Part shown: positions 1 through 9,028 of the stretch, piece by piece
How the letters are laid out: each line of letters starts with the position of its first letter
How positions within the stretch are numbered: the first letter of the stretch is position 1
Source: Burkholderia latens
Lineage (GTDB): Bacteria > Pseudomonadota > Gammaproteobacteria > Burkholderiales > Burkholderiaceae
Length of the DNA: 64,000 nucleotides
Assembly: GCF_902499045.1 (NCBI RefSeq)
Contig: NZ_CABVPL010000020.1
Location: 41,658-105,657, forward strand
Direction: 5' to 3'
Made by a program: the position numbers and the translations under genes
Notes under the pieces: generated by a model
What the model was told of the DNA's origin: nothing
Databases searched by the model: none
Seen by the model: only the letters and a program-made list of their open reading frames with translations

Positions 1-21
1 AGCGGTCAGCGTGCACGGGAA

Positions 22-1152
22 TTACCAACCGTAGAAGCGCGGCCACGTCTGCACGGCGCCGTCGCCGCTCAGCGCGTGGTATTCCGGGTGCTGCGCGCCG
101 GTCGCGCACGCGTGGTTCGGCAGGATCCGCAACCGGGTGCCGATCGGAAACCGCTTCGCGATGTCCGTATCGGCTGTACCGACGCGCGACACGATCCCGT
201 GTTCCTGATTCGCCGCGCTCATCACGTATTCGCCGAGCACTTCGCCATCCTCGGTGCAGGCTTGCCCGTAGCCGAAATCCCGTGCCTGCCGCTGCGTGCC
301 GCGATCGCGGCTCATCGCCATCCAGCCCGCGTCGACGATCGCCCAGCCTTTGTCCTCCTGATGCCCGATCACGGTCGTCAGCACCGACAGCGCGATGTCG
401 GACAGCGCGCACACGCCGACGTTGTGCATCACGAGATCGAACAGCACGTACACGCCCGCGCGGACTTCGGTCACACCGTCGAGATGCTCGGCGGACAGCG
501 CGGTCGGCGTCGATCCGATGCTGACCACCGGGCACGGCAAGCCGGCAGTCCGGAGGCGCTGCGCGGCGCGCACGGCTCGGCTGCGCTCCTGTTCGGCGAT
601 CGCGACGAGCGCGTCGCGGGTGTCGTATTCGTAGCTGGAGCCTGCGTGCGCGAGTACGCCGCCGAGCGTCATGCCGCCGCCTACGAGCGCGCGGCCGACG
701 TCGATCAGCCGATCGTCGTCGGGCGGTATGCCCGAGCGGTGGCCGTCGACGTCGACTTCGATCCAGACTTCGAAACGTTCGCCGTGCTCGCGTCCGAATG
801 CGGCGATCGCATCGGCGGCCGGTACGCTGTCGGTGACGATCTTCAGGTCGCAACCCTGCCGGCGCAGCGCGAGCGCGTGGCCGAGCTTCGCGGGAATCAT
901 CCCGACCGCGTAGACGATGTCGCGCACGCCGCCCGCGAAGAACTGCTCGGCTTCCTTCAGCGTCGACACGGTGATGCCTTGCGCGCCGGCCGCGATCTGC
1001 GCGTCGACGACGTGCCGGCACTTCGTCGTCTTCACGTGCGGCCGGAAGCGCACGCCGAGCGCGTCGAGATGCGCCTGCATGCGTGCGATGTTGTCGCGCA
1101 TGCGATCGGCGTCGATCAATGCGGCGGGAGTGTCGATGGATGGAACGCCCAT
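22..1152 (-). CDS. D-threonine aldolase / D-serine dehydratase-like PLP enzyme (DSD1 family)
   Basis: A 376-residue fold-type III PLP enzyme with an alanine racemase-like N-terminal barrel. The PLP lysine is expected in the PHVKTTK segment (K41). The C-terminal metal site typical of D-threonine aldolase and eukaryotic-type D-serine dehydratase is present as NHAC (about H347 and C349). Length matches the family. Known members cleave D-threonine or other beta-hydroxy D-amino acids, or deaminate D-serine, using PLP and a divalent metal; the sequence does not tell which reaction applies. The gene lies 93 bp downstream of a LysR gene in the same direction, so that regulator is its probable controller. 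It is cytoplasmic, with no signal peptide. Confidence 0.85.
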   Translation of the reverse strand: MGVPSIDTPAALIDADRMRDNIARMQAHLDALGVRFRPHVKTTKCRHVVDAQIAAGAQGITVSTLKEAEQFFAGGVRDIVYAVGMIPAKLGHALALRRQGCDLKIVTDSVPAADAIAAFGREHGERFEVWIEVDVDGHRSGIPPDDDRLIDVGRALVGGGMTLGGVLAHAGSSYEYDTRDALVAIAEQERSRAVRAAQRLRTAGLPCPVVSIGSTPTALSAEHLDGVTEVRAGVYVLFDLVMHNVGVCALSDIALSVLTTVIGHQEDKGWAIVDAGWMAMSRDRGTQRQARDFGYGQACTEDGEVLGEYVMSAANQEHGIVSRVGTADTDIAKRFPIGTRLRILPNHACATGAQHPEYHALSGDGAVQTWPRFYGW

Positions 1153-1231
1153 GATGCGTTGTCTCGAGAGTGGCCGATGCGAGCACTGTAGGGCGTTGGG
1201 TGCGTTGCGGGTTTAACGTGTGCCAAATCCG

Positions 1232-1241
1232 GCATTAACCG
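1232..1241. promoter_or_regulatory. Candidate LysR binding motif before the PLP enzyme gene
   Basis: GCATTAACCG occurs here in the 93-bp gap upstream of the PLP enzyme gene, within a stretch containing several TTTAA/TTAAC elements. Its exact reverse complement recurs just upstream of the lysR gene at 2198-2207. Presence of one motif in both promoters suggests a shared operator. This is inference from sequence only. Confidence 0.4.
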
Positions 1242-1245
1242 GCGT

Positions 1246-2190
1246 TTAATCGCGGGATGCGGCGCGCGCGTTGTTGCGCCACGGCGGCGGATCGAGAAAT
1301 TGCTTCGCGGCTTCGAGGAACGCCCGTTGCCGCGCGGAGCGGCCGGTGCGCGACGGCAGCAGCGCGGTCACGGGCGCCGGCGGCAGATGCCAGTCGGGCA
1401 GCAGCCGGACGAGCTTGCCGCTCGCGAGCAGCGGCGCGACGTCCCATTCGGATCGCTCCACGATGCCGAGCCCCGCCAGCGCCCAGTCGGTGATGACGGT
1501 GCCGTCGTTCGACGACAGCGCGCCCGTTACTCGAATCACCGCCGATCGCCCGGCTTCGCGCTTGCCATCGACCCTTTGCGTGAAGCGCCAGCGCGGAATG
1601 TCCTCGTCGTTCTCGCGCAGGCACAGGCAGTCGTAGCGAGCGAGGTCGGAAGGATGGTTCAGTGCGTGGATGCGGCGCGCGTAACCGGGGCTCGCGCACA
1701 AGAAGCGCTCGTTCGGCGCGAGCGGATAGCCGATCCACGACGACGATTTCAGGCTGCCGACGTGGATCACCACGTCCGCGCCGGAACCGCTGGCGAGCGG
1801 GCTCTCCGACAGATGCAGCGAGATGTCGAGCTTCGGATTCGCTCGCTGCACGTCGCGCACGATCCGCGCGACGTACTTGCGTCCGAAACCGAACGGTGCG
1901 ACGACGCGCAGCGTGCCGCGCACGCCGCCGTGATCGCCTGTTACGTTGCCCGGCAGCGCGTCGACGCGCTCGAGAATCTCGACGGCCTCCTGATAGAGCC
2001 GCTGCCCTTCGTCGGTCAGCTCGATGCCTTTGGGCTGTCGCACGGCGAGCCTCACGTCGAGCCGGGACTCCATCCGCTGCAGGCGGACCGTGACCGCGGG
2101 CGGCGTGAGGTCGAGCAGGCGGGCGGCAGCGGCCAGGGAGCGCGACGCGCCGATTGCGCGCACGAGCCGAAGATCGTCGAGGTCGAGCAT
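1246..2190 (-). CDS. LysR-family transcriptional regulator
   Basis: A 314-residue LysR-type regulator. The N-terminal winged helix-turn-helix (about residues 3-60, containing SRSLAAAARLLDLTPPAVTVRLQRMESRLDVRLAVR) is followed by a LysR substrate-binding domain. Length is normal for the family. It is transcribed in the same direction as the downstream PLP enzyme gene and is probably its activator. Family members sense a pathway metabolite as tetramers. The inducer cannot be read from sequence, but a D-amino acid or beta-hydroxy amino acid is plausible given the neighbour. Confidence 0.9.
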   Translation of the reverse strand: MLDLDDLRLVRAIGASRSLAAAARLLDLTPPAVTVRLQRMESRLDVRLAVRQPKGIELTDEGQRLYQEAVEILERVDALPGNVTGDHGGVRGTLRVVAPFGFGRKYVARIVRDVQRANPKLDISLHLSESPLASGSGADVVIHVGSLKSSSWIGYPLAPNERFLCASPGYARRIHALNHPSDLARYDCLCLRENDEDIPRWRFTQRVDGKREAGRSAVIRVTGALSSNDGTVITDWALAGLGIVERSEWDVAPLLASGKLVRLLPDWHLPPAPVTALLPSRTGRSARQRAFLEAAKQFLDPPPWRNNARAASRD

Positions 2191-2634
2191 TTCTTGTCGG
2201 TTAATGCTGGCGTGGCCGGGCGTTAATTAAACATCACATCGGGCGTCGAATCCATCGATGCGCATGGACGCGTATCGATGCAGCATGCGGGCTTCCCGTG
2301 CCGCGAGCACCGCGGCTGTCGCGCGAGTTCGACGCAAAGGCCGCGCGCCGCAGCAAGTCGCGCTGATGCGCCGCAACATCCCCGGGTAGCCCAATAGCCG
2401 GCAATCCGACGTCATCCGGACGGCGTTCGGCGCGGCGCAAAAGCATGCACACCGCCGTGTTCTGTCCCCCGACTTCTCCCGGGTTCGCCCGCCACAGGGC
2501 AAAATACGGGTTTTCCGTACCCGCGAGGGTGCGTCCGAATCATGCGCCGGGCCGGGCAGTGCGCGACCGCACGCCGCCGCCGGGCGCCAGGCAAGTTGCT
2601 CGCCGTGTCGCGAGCCCACAGGAGTCCAGACCCC
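2191..2634. promoter_or_regulatory. 444-bp divergent intergenic region with LysR motif
   Basis: This gap separates the minus-strand lysR from the plus-strand DUF2760-Hsp70 operon. It holds CGGTTAATGC at 2198-2207, the reverse complement of the motif before the PLP enzyme gene, and a TTAATTAA palindrome at 2223-2230. Together these suit LysR autoregulation. I see no convincing gene in the rest. An AGGAG ribosome-binding site precedes the ATG at 2635. Confidence 0.5.
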
Positions 2635-3237
2635 ATGCCCGAATCCAACCTGTCCTTCTTCGGCCGGCTGTCGCTGGCCGTCGGCACGTTCTTCTCCGTA
2701 CTCGGCAATCGCGAGTTCGCGGCCGACGTGCTGCGCTTGCGCGATGGCGTCGCGGCACCCGCGCCGATTGCCCCCGCCCCGGTCGCACCGGCTCCCGCCC
2801 CGGCCGCGGCACCCGCTCCCGCGCCCGTGAAGGCGCCGGCTCCGGAGCTGCGCGAAGCGAGCCCGCAAGCCGCGCTGCAACTGCTCGGCCTGCTGCAGCG
2901 CGACGCGCGCTTCATCGATTTCGTCGAGGAAGACATCGCCGGCTACGCGGATGCCGACATCGGCGCCGCCGCCCGTCTCGTGCACGACGGCTGCCGCGCC
3001 GCGCTACGCGAGCACTTCACGATCGTGCCGGTGCGCGATGAAGCGGAAGGCAGCCGCGTGACGCTGCCCGCCGGCTTCGACGCGACGGCCGTGCGCGTGA
3101 CCGGCAACGTGGTCGGTTCCGCGCCGTTCACGGGCACGGTCAGCCACCGCGGCTGGCGCGTGACCGACGTGCGCCTGCCGAAGCTGACGGGCAGCCACGA
3201 TGCCTCGGTGATCGCACCGGCGGAGGTGGAACTGTGA
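2635..3237 (+). CDS. DUF2760-type protein, first gene of an Hsp70 operon
   Basis: A 200-residue cytoplasmic protein with the architecture of DUF2760 proteins that precede atypical Hsp70 genes. A short N-terminal segment (FFGRLSLAVGTFFSVLGNRE) leads into an Ala/Pro-rich linker at about residues 39-72 and a compact C-terminal domain ending in PAEVEL. The start at 2635 is chosen because AGGAG lies at the right distance; a longer reading from 2542 has no such site. Its stop overlaps the GTG of the next gene by four bases, implying translational coupling. Family function is unknown. The context suggests a partner or substrate adaptor for the following chaperones. Confidence 0.75.
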   Translation: MPESNLSFFGRLSLAVGTFFSVLGNREFAADVLRLRDGVAAPAPIAPAPVAPAPAPAAAPAPAPVKAPAPELREASPQAALQLLGLLQRDARFIDFVEEDIAGYADADIGAAARLVHDGCRAALREHFTIVPVRDEAEGSRVTLPAGFDATAVRVTGNVVGSAPFTGTVSHRGWRVTDVRLPKLTGSHDASVIAPAEVEL

Positions 3238-5075
3238 GCGATCCGCGCTATTCGATCGGTATCGATCTCGGGACGACCCACTCCGCGCTGTCGTACGTCG
3301 ACAGCGCCGCCAGCGACGGCGAAAAAATCGCGCAGCAGGTGCTGCCGATCCCGCAGCTGACCGCGCCCGGCGCGCTGGAGTCGCGCGACCTGCTGCCGTC
3401 GTTCCTCTATCTTCCGCATGAAAGCGAGCTGACGCAGGGCGATTTGACGCTGCCGTGGACGGACTCGCGCGGCTTCGTGGTCGGCGAGATGGCGCGCACG
3501 CGCGGCGCCGGCACGCCGATCCGCCTCGTGTCGAGCGCGAAGAGCTGGCTGTGCCATCCGGGCGTCGACCGCCGCGCGGCGATCCTGCCGAGCGATGCGC
3601 CGCCCGAAGTGGCGCGCGTGTCGCCGCTGGAAAGCTCGATTCGCTACCTGACGCACCTGCGCGAAGCATGGGACCACGCGCATCCGGACGCGCCGTTCGC
3701 CGACCAGGACGTGACGGTCACGATCCCCGCGTCGTTCGATCCGGCCGCGCGCGAACTGACCGCGGAAGCCGCGCGTGCCGCCGGCTACTCGCGGATGACG
3801 CTGCTCGAAGAGCCGCAGGCGGCGCTCTACAGCTGGATCCAGAAGAGCGAAGGCGGCTGGCGCAAGCAGGTGCAGGTCGGCGACCTGATCCTGTGCGTGG
3901 ACGTCGGCGGCGGCACGACCGACCTGTCGCTGATCGCGGTGGTCGAACGCGACGGCAATCTGGAGCTGCATCGCGTGGCGGTCGGCGAGCACATCCTGCT
4001 CGGCGGCGACAACATGGATCTCGCGCTCGCGCACGTCGTCGCGCGCAAGCTCGCGCAACAGGGCACGCAGGCCGATCCGTGGCAACTGCGCGCACTGACC
4101 TACGCGTGCCGTTCCGCGAAGGAAACGCTGCTGTCCGATCCGGCGACCGACGCGGTGCCGCTCGTCGTGCCGAGCCGCGGCTCGAAGCTGATCGGCGGCT
4201 CGATCCGCACCGAACTGACGCGCGCCGAGCTCACGCAGACCATTCTGGAAGGCTTCTTCCCGCAGGTCGATGCGGCCGCGCGTCCGGTGAGCCGCGCGCG
4301 CGTCGGCCTGACGCAGCTCGGCCTGCCGTATGCGCAGGACGCGGGCATCACGCGCCATCTCGCGGCGTTTCTCGGCCGCCAGGTCGCGGCGCTCGACACG
4401 CTCGAAGGCGTGCAGCGTACGCTGCCGCACGGCGCGACGTTCCTGCATCCGACCGCGGTGCTGTTCAACGGCGGCGTGTTCAAGTCGACGCTGCTCACGC
4501 AGCGCGTGCTCGATACGCTCAACAGCTGGCTCGCCGCCGAAGGCGCGCCGGCCGCGCGCCTGCTCGAAGGCGCGGACCTCGATCTGGCGGTTGCGCGCGG
4601 CGCGGCGTATTACGGCTACGTGAAGCGCGGCCGCGGCGTGCGCATTCGCGGCGGCACGGCGCGTGCATACTACGTCGCGATCGAATCGGCGATGCCCGCG
4701 GTGCCGGGGCTCGAACCGCCGGTGCAGGCGCTGTGCGTCGCGCCGTTCGGGATGGAGGAGGGCACCGACGCGGCGCTGCCGCCGCAGGAGTTCGGCCTCG
4801 TCGTCGGCGAACCGGTGCAGTTCCGCTTCTTCGGATCGTCGGTGCGGCGCCAGGATCAGGTCGGCACGCTGCTCGACTACTGGTCGCCGGACGAGTTGCA
4901 GGAGCTCGAGGAAATCCAGGCAACGCTGCCCGCCGAAGGGCGCACGGTCGGCGAAGTCGTGCCGGTGAAGCTGCATGCGCGCGTGACCGAAGCCGGCACG
5001 CTCGAACTCGAGGCGATCCCGAGCGGCACGGACGAGCGCTGGAAGGTCGAGTTCGACGTGCGCGGCGCCGCCTGA
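3234..5075 (+). CDS. Atypical Hsp70-family chaperone, first paralogue
   Basis: A 613-residue Hsp70/actin-fold ATPase. The phosphate-1 loop is GIDLGTTHSA (residues 9-18), the connect region carries LLEEPQAALYSW, phosphate-2 is DVGGGTTDLSL (about 223-233) and the adenosine motif is FNGGVFKSTLL. The C-terminal part is shorter than a DnaK substrate domain plus lid and lacks the EEVD-like tail, so it resembles HscC-like or other non-canonical Hsp70s. The GTG start at 3234 overlaps the upstream stop. No DnaJ or GrpE gene is nearby. The second paralogue follows after 5 bp, so the two probably work as a pair. Confidence 0.9.
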   Translation: MSDPRYSIGIDLGTTHSALSYVDSAASDGEKIAQQVLPIPQLTAPGALESRDLLPSFLYLPHESELTQGDLTLPWTDSRGFVVGEMARTRGAGTPIRLVSSAKSWLCHPGVDRRAAILPSDAPPEVARVSPLESSIRYLTHLREAWDHAHPDAPFADQDVTVTIPASFDPAARELTAEAARAAGYSRMTLLEEPQAALYSWIQKSEGGWRKQVQVGDLILCVDVGGGTTDLSLIAVVERDGNLELHRVAVGEHILLGGDNMDLALAHVVARKLAQQGTQADPWQLRALTYACRSAKETLLSDPATDAVPLVVPSRGSKLIGGSIRTELTRAELTQTILEGFFPQVDAAARPVSRARVGLTQLGLPYAQDAGITRHLAAFLGRQVAALDTLEGVQRTLPHGATFLHPTAVLFNGGVFKSTLLTQRVLDTLNSWLAAEGAPAARLLEGADLDLAVARGAAYYGYVKRGRGVRIRGGTARAYYVAIESAMPAVPGLEPPVQALCVAPFGMEEGTDAALPPQEFGLVVGEPVQFRFFGSSVRRQDQVGTLLDYWSPDELQELEEIQATLPAEGRTVGEVVPVKLHARVTEAGTLELEAIPSGTDERWKVEFDVRGAA

Positions 5076-5080
5076 GCGCG

Positions 5081-7843
5081 ATGAAACGCTATACGGTCGG
5101 CATCGACCTCGGCACGAGCAACACGGTCGTCGCATACGTCGAGGCCGGGTCCGACACGATCCGCGTGTTTGACGTCGACCAGCTGGTCGGCCCCGGTGCG
5201 GTGGCCGCGCAGCCGCTGCTGCCGTCGGTGCGCTATCACCCGGCGGCGGGTGAACTGCCGCCGGATGCGTTGCGCCTGCCATGGGCGTCCGGCTCGACGG
5301 CCGATGCGAACGCAAATGCGGACGCGTTCGCCGCACCGCCGGCCGTGATCGGCCGCTATGCGCGCGCGCTCGGCGCGCAAGTGCCGGGGCGGCTCGTGAC
5401 CAGCGCGAAGAGCTGGCTGTCGCACGCGTCGGTCGACCGGCTCGCGGCGATCCTGCCGTGGGGGGCGGCCGACGGCGTCGACAAGGTGTCACCGGTCGAT
5501 ACGAGCGCGAGCTATCTCGCGCACGTGCGTGCCGCGTGGGACGCGCGGTTTCCCGATGCGCCGCTCGCGAAGCAGGACGTGATCCTGACTGTGCCCGCGT
5601 CGTTCGACGACGGCGCGCGCGCGTTGACGGTCGAAGCCGCCAGGCGCGCGAAACTGCCGGCGCTGCGCTTGCTGGAAGAGCCGCAGGCCGCGTTCTACGA
5701 CTGGCTGTACGGCCAGCGCGCGACGTTGCGCGACACGTTCGCCGCGCCGCGCCGCGTGCTGATCTGCGACGTCGGCGGCGGCACGACCGATCTCACGCTG
5801 GTCGACGTCGCACCCGGAGACGACGGTGAGCCGGCCTTCACGCGCGTCGGCGTCGGCGATCACCTGATGCTCGGCGGCGACAACATGGACCTGGCGCTCG
5901 CGCGTCTGGTCGAGAGCCGGCTCACCGAGCCCGGCACGCGGCTGTCGGCCGCGAGCCTGTCGCAGCTCGTCGAACGCTGCCGCACGGCGAAGGAGCGGCT
6001 GCTTGGCGACGACGCGCCCGCGTCCGTCACCGTGACGCTGCTCGGCGCGGGCAGCAAGCTCGTCGGCGGCGCGCGCTCGGCCGAGCTGACGCGCGACGAA
6101 GTCGAACGGATCGTCGTCGACGGGTTCTTTCCGCAGGTCGATGCCGGCGAGCTGCCGCGCCGTGCGCGCGCCGCGATCGTCGAATTCGGGTTGCCGTATG
6201 CGAGCGACGCGGCCGTCACGCGGCACGTTGCCGCGTTCCTGAAGCGTCATGCGGAAGGCCCGCTGCCCGACACGCTGCTGCTCAACGGCGGCGTGTTCCG
6301 CGCGGGCGCGCTCGCCGGCCGTCTCGCGCAGACGCTCGGCGCGTGGCGCGGCGCGCCGCTCGACGTACTGCACAACGCGCATCCGGACGTGGCCGTCGCG
6401 CGCGGCGCGGTGGCGTACGGGCTCGCGCGCGCCGGGCATGCGCCGCGCATCGGCGGCGGCTCCGCGCGCAGCTATTTCCTCGTGCTCGACGATGGCGCTG
6501 CCGGTTCGGCGCCGCGTGGCGTGTGCCTGCTGCCGCGCGGGTCGGAAGAGGGGCGCGAGATCCGGCTGGAAGAGCGCACGTTCGCGCTGCAGCTCGCGCA
6601 GCCGGTGCGCTTCCATCTCGTATCGACGGTGGCCGACACCGCGTACCGGCCCGGCGATCTCGTCGAGCTGGACGGCGGCGACTTCGTCCGGCTGCCGCCG
6701 ATCGCGACGGTCGTCGACCGGCAAGCCGGCGGCGCTGCGCACGAAACGCCGGTGAAACTGACCGCGTCGCTGACCGAGGTCGGCACGCTCGAAATGCACT
6801 GCATCGCGACCGACGACCCGTCACGGCGCTGGCGGCTCGAGTTCCAGCTGCGCGGCGATGCGGCCGCGCACGCCGACGATACCGCGCTCGCGCGCCATCC
6901 GCGTGTCGACCAAGCGATCGAGCTCATCGATCGCTCGTTCGGCAGCAAGTCGGCGAACGTCGCGCCGAAGGATACGCGACGGTTGCGCGCGCAACTCGAG
7001 CAGGTGCTCGGCCCGCGCGACGAGTGGGACGTCGCGCTCGCGCGTGAATTGTTCGACGCGTTGCTCGCACGCGCGCGTCGCCGGCGGCGCTCGGCCGATC
7101 ACGAACGTGCGTGGCTGAATCTTGCCGGCTACTGCCTGCGGCCAGGCTTCGGTCATCCGCTGGATGCATGGCGGATCGAACAGCTGTGGCCGCTGTTCGA
7201 CGACGGCATCCAGTACGTGAACGACGCGCAGGTGTGGTCCGAGTGGTGGACGCTGTGGCGGCGCGTGGCCGGCGGCCTCGACGACGATGCGCAGGCGCAG
7301 GTGCGCGACGCGATCGCGTTCCTCGAACCGTCCGACGACAAGCGCCGCAAGCTGCCGTTCGATCCGGCCAAGGTCGGCCCGGCCGACATGACGCGTTTGT
7401 CCGCGTCGCTCGAACGGCTGCCCGTCGAGCGCAAGGTGGAGCTTGCCGATCGGCTGATCGCGCAGTTGCAGAAGCCGGCCGAGCGCACGCTGTGCGCGTG
7501 GGCGCTCGGGCGGATCGGGGCGCGGCGGCCGTTCTATGGCAGCGCGCACAGCGTCGTGCCGCCCGAGATCGCGAACCGCTGGCTCGACGCGCTGTTCGCG
7601 CTGGACTGGAAGCAGGTCGAACCGGCAGCCTTCGCGGTCGCGCAAATCGCGCGAATGACCGGCGATCGCGAACGCGATTTGCCGGACGACACGCGTGAAG
7701 CAGTGATCAGGCGCCTGTCGGCTGCGAATGCGTCGGCGGCGTGGATCGACATGGTGCGTGAAGCGATCGCGTTCGACGAAGCCGACACGGCGCGCGTGTT
7801 CGGCGAAACGCTGCCGGCGGGGTTGAAGTTGCTGGCGGGGTGA
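5081..7843 (+). CDS. Atypical Hsp70-family protein with long C-terminal extension (DUF3731-like)
   Basis: A 920-residue protein beginning with a second Hsp70 ATPase domain: GIDLGTSNTV (residues 7-16), LLEEPQAAFYDW, DVGGGTTDLTL (about 229-239) and LNGGVFRAGAL. It aligns along its first 590 residues with the preceding gene. A further 330 residues follow, rich in Arg, Trp and Asp and predicted helical. They match in position and style the DUF3731 extension known on some bacterial Hsp70 proteins; I infer this from memory of the family. The start is the ATG at 5081, 5 bp after the upstream stop, because MKRYTVGIDLG is the expected Hsp70 N-terminus. Function is unknown beyond likely ATP-driven protein remodelling. 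Confidence 0.87.
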   Translation: MKRYTVGIDLGTSNTVVAYVEAGSDTIRVFDVDQLVGPGAVAAQPLLPSVRYHPAAGELPPDALRLPWASGSTADANANADAFAAPPAVIGRYARALGAQVPGRLVTSAKSWLSHASVDRLAAILPWGAADGVDKVSPVDTSASYLAHVRAAWDARFPDAPLAKQDVILTVPASFDDGARALTVEAARRAKLPALRLLEEPQAAFYDWLYGQRATLRDTFAAPRRVLICDVGGGTTDLTLVDVAPGDDGEPAFTRVGVGDHLMLGGDNMDLALARLVESRLTEPGTRLSAASLSQLVERCRTAKERLLGDDAPASVTVTLLGAGSKLVGGARSAELTRDEVERIVVDGFFPQVDAGELPRRARAAIVEFGLPYASDAAVTRHVAAFLKRHAEGPLPDTLLLNGGVFRAGALAGRLAQTLGAWRGAPLDVLHNAHPDVAVARGAVAYGLARAGHAPRIGGGSARSYFLVLDDGAAGSAPRGVCLLPRGSEEGREIRLEERTFALQLAQPVRFHLVSTVADTAYRPGDLVELDGGDFVRLPPIATVVDRQAGGAAHETPVKLTASLTEVGTLEMHCIATDDPSRRWRLEFQLRGDAAAHADDTALARHPRVDQAIELIDRSFGSKSANVAPKDTRRLRAQLEQVLGPRDEWDVALARELFDALLARARRRRRSADHERAWLNLAGYCLRPGFGHPLDAWRIEQLWPLFDDGIQYVNDAQVWSEWWTLWRRVAGGLDDDAQAQVRDAIAFLEPSDDKRRKLPFDPAKVGPADMTRLSASLERLPVERKVELADRLIAQLQKPAERTLCAWALGRIGARRPFYGSAHSVVPPEIANRWLDALFALDWKQVEPAAFAVAQIARMTGDRERDLPDDTREAVIRRLSAANASAAWIDMVREAIAFDEADTARVFGETLPAGLKLLAG

Positions 7844-7904
7844 TCAAGGGCGGAATGCGTCGATCCCGGGTCCGGCCTGCACGGTGTGTCGACGTTTCAG
7901 CGCG

Positions 7905-8501
7905 TCAATTGCCGGCTGCCGGCGCGGGAAACACTGGCTCGCCGAGCGTCAGCATCAACCGGTTCGCCCATGCGAAGATCGCGATCGCATGCGACAGGTC
8001 GAGAATTTCCTCATGCGTGAGCCCTTCGGCTTCGAGCGCGGCGATGTCGCTTTCGTCGATCGTATCGGGCCGCTCGGTCAGCGCGATCGCATAGCGAATG
8101 ATCGCGCGTTCGCGCGCCGTCGTGCCGGCCGTCGACGGATCGTCGAACACCTGTTCGATTGCATCGGCAAGTTTCGCGAGCTGCACGAAGCGCTGCGCAT
8201 GCACCGACGCGCAATACACGCAGCCATTCACGCGCGATACGGCCGTGCTCGCGAGCTCGCGTTCCGCGCGCGACAGTCCGCCCGGGCCGTACATGATCGC
8301 GTTGAACACGCCCGAGCGCTGCCGAAGGATCTCGGGCAGATGGACGAGCAACAGGTAATAGTCGGATGTCTTCGCCTGAGGATGGCTCGCTTCGAGCACC
8401 GCGCGCTGATCGGCCGTGGCGGCATCGAGCGGCACGGTATCGAGCCATGCGCGCCAGCCGAGCGTGTCGGACGTGAAGCCGTGGGTGGTCGTCGCGGTCA
8501 T
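7905..8501 (-). CDS. AhpD-like peroxidase-related protein
   Basis: A 198-residue protein of the alkylhydroperoxidase D / carboxymuconolactone decarboxylase superfamily. The AhpD-type redox motif is intact as C94-V-Y-C97-A-S-V-H101. Proteins of this type are annotated as uncharacterised peroxidase-related enzymes and are expected to reduce peroxides or carry disulphide redox chemistry in the cytoplasm. It is the last gene of a four-gene operon, overlapping the preceding CMD gene by four bases. The context suggests it handles peroxide or a reactive product of the upstream flavoenzyme, which is inference. Confidence 0.85.
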   Translation of the reverse strand: MTATTTHGFTSDTLGWRAWLDTVPLDAATADQRAVLEASHPQAKTSDYYLLLVHLPEILRQRSGVFNAIMYGPGGLSRAERELASTAVSRVNGCVYCASVHAQRFVQLAKLADAIEQVFDDPSTAGTTARERAIIRYAIALTERPDTIDESDIAALEAEGLTHEEILDLSHAIAIFAWANRLMLTLGEPVFPAPAAGN

Positions 8502-9028
8502 GCGGCCTCCGTCGCGGCGCGCGCCTGCAACGCGCGTGCGGCAAACGCGACACGCAGCTGATACGCGACGAACGCAACGAGCTGCGACAGCGCGACGATC
8601 GCGGGTGTGGTCAATCCGGCCGACTTCAGCGCATCGAGATCGGTCTTGCGTGCGTCGACGGGCGCGAGCGTCAGGCGCCGCGTATGCGCGAGCAGCGCGC
8701 CGAGGCGGCGAGGCAGCGCGTCGAATGCGTCGGCGTCCGCGTGAGCGATGTCGTCCGGCGTGCCGCCCGCATCGATCAGCCGCGTGCGGTAGATCTCGGC
8801 CAGCGCGTGCGCATTCGACCGCAGCGCGACATACCGGGCCGCATGCAGGCGTTCGACCAGCGAAAGATCGGACAGCGCGGGATCGAACAGCGCGGCTTCG
8901 CTGAGCTGTGTATGCACGCGCACCTTGTCGCGTGCGCGGCGCAGCGCGGCAACCTTGTCGCCGCCGCGCAGGCCGGCCGCGGTGTCGATCGTGTCCGGCG
9001 CGGCGGCCGTCGGAATGGGTTCAGTCAT
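8498..9028 (-). CDS. CMD-domain protein lacking the redox cysteines
   Basis: A 176-residue helical protein of the carboxymuconolactone decarboxylase-like type. The start at 9028 (MTEPIPTAAAPD) is the first that fits the domain; the in-frame sequence upstream is simply the antisense of the flavoprotein gene. Unlike its downstream AhpD-like neighbour it contains no cysteine at all, so it cannot perform AhpD-type disulphide chemistry. It overlaps the upstream flavoprotein gene by 8 bp and the downstream gene by 4 bp. It may be a non-redox partner of the AhpD-like protein or a member with acid/base decarboxylase-like chemistry. Confidence 0.75.
   Translation of the reverse strand: MTEPIPTAAAPDTIDTAAGLRGGDKVAALRRARDKVRVHTQLSEAALFDPALSDLSLVERLHAARYVALRSNAHALAEIYRTRLIDAGGTPDDIAHADADAFDALPRRLGALLAHTRRLTLAPVDARKTDLDALKSAGLTTPAIVALSQLVAFVAYQLRVAFAARALQARAATEAA

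Noticed and set aside
3455-5080. In-frame extension upstream of the second Hsp70
   Set aside because: The extension overlaps the first Hsp70 gene out of phase and is arginine-rich; the family N-terminus begins exactly at 5081.
2943-5492. Long minus-strand open frame opposite the Hsp70 genes
   Set aside because: Arginine-rich composition, no motifs and no ribosome-binding site; it is an antisense shadow produced by high G+C third positions.
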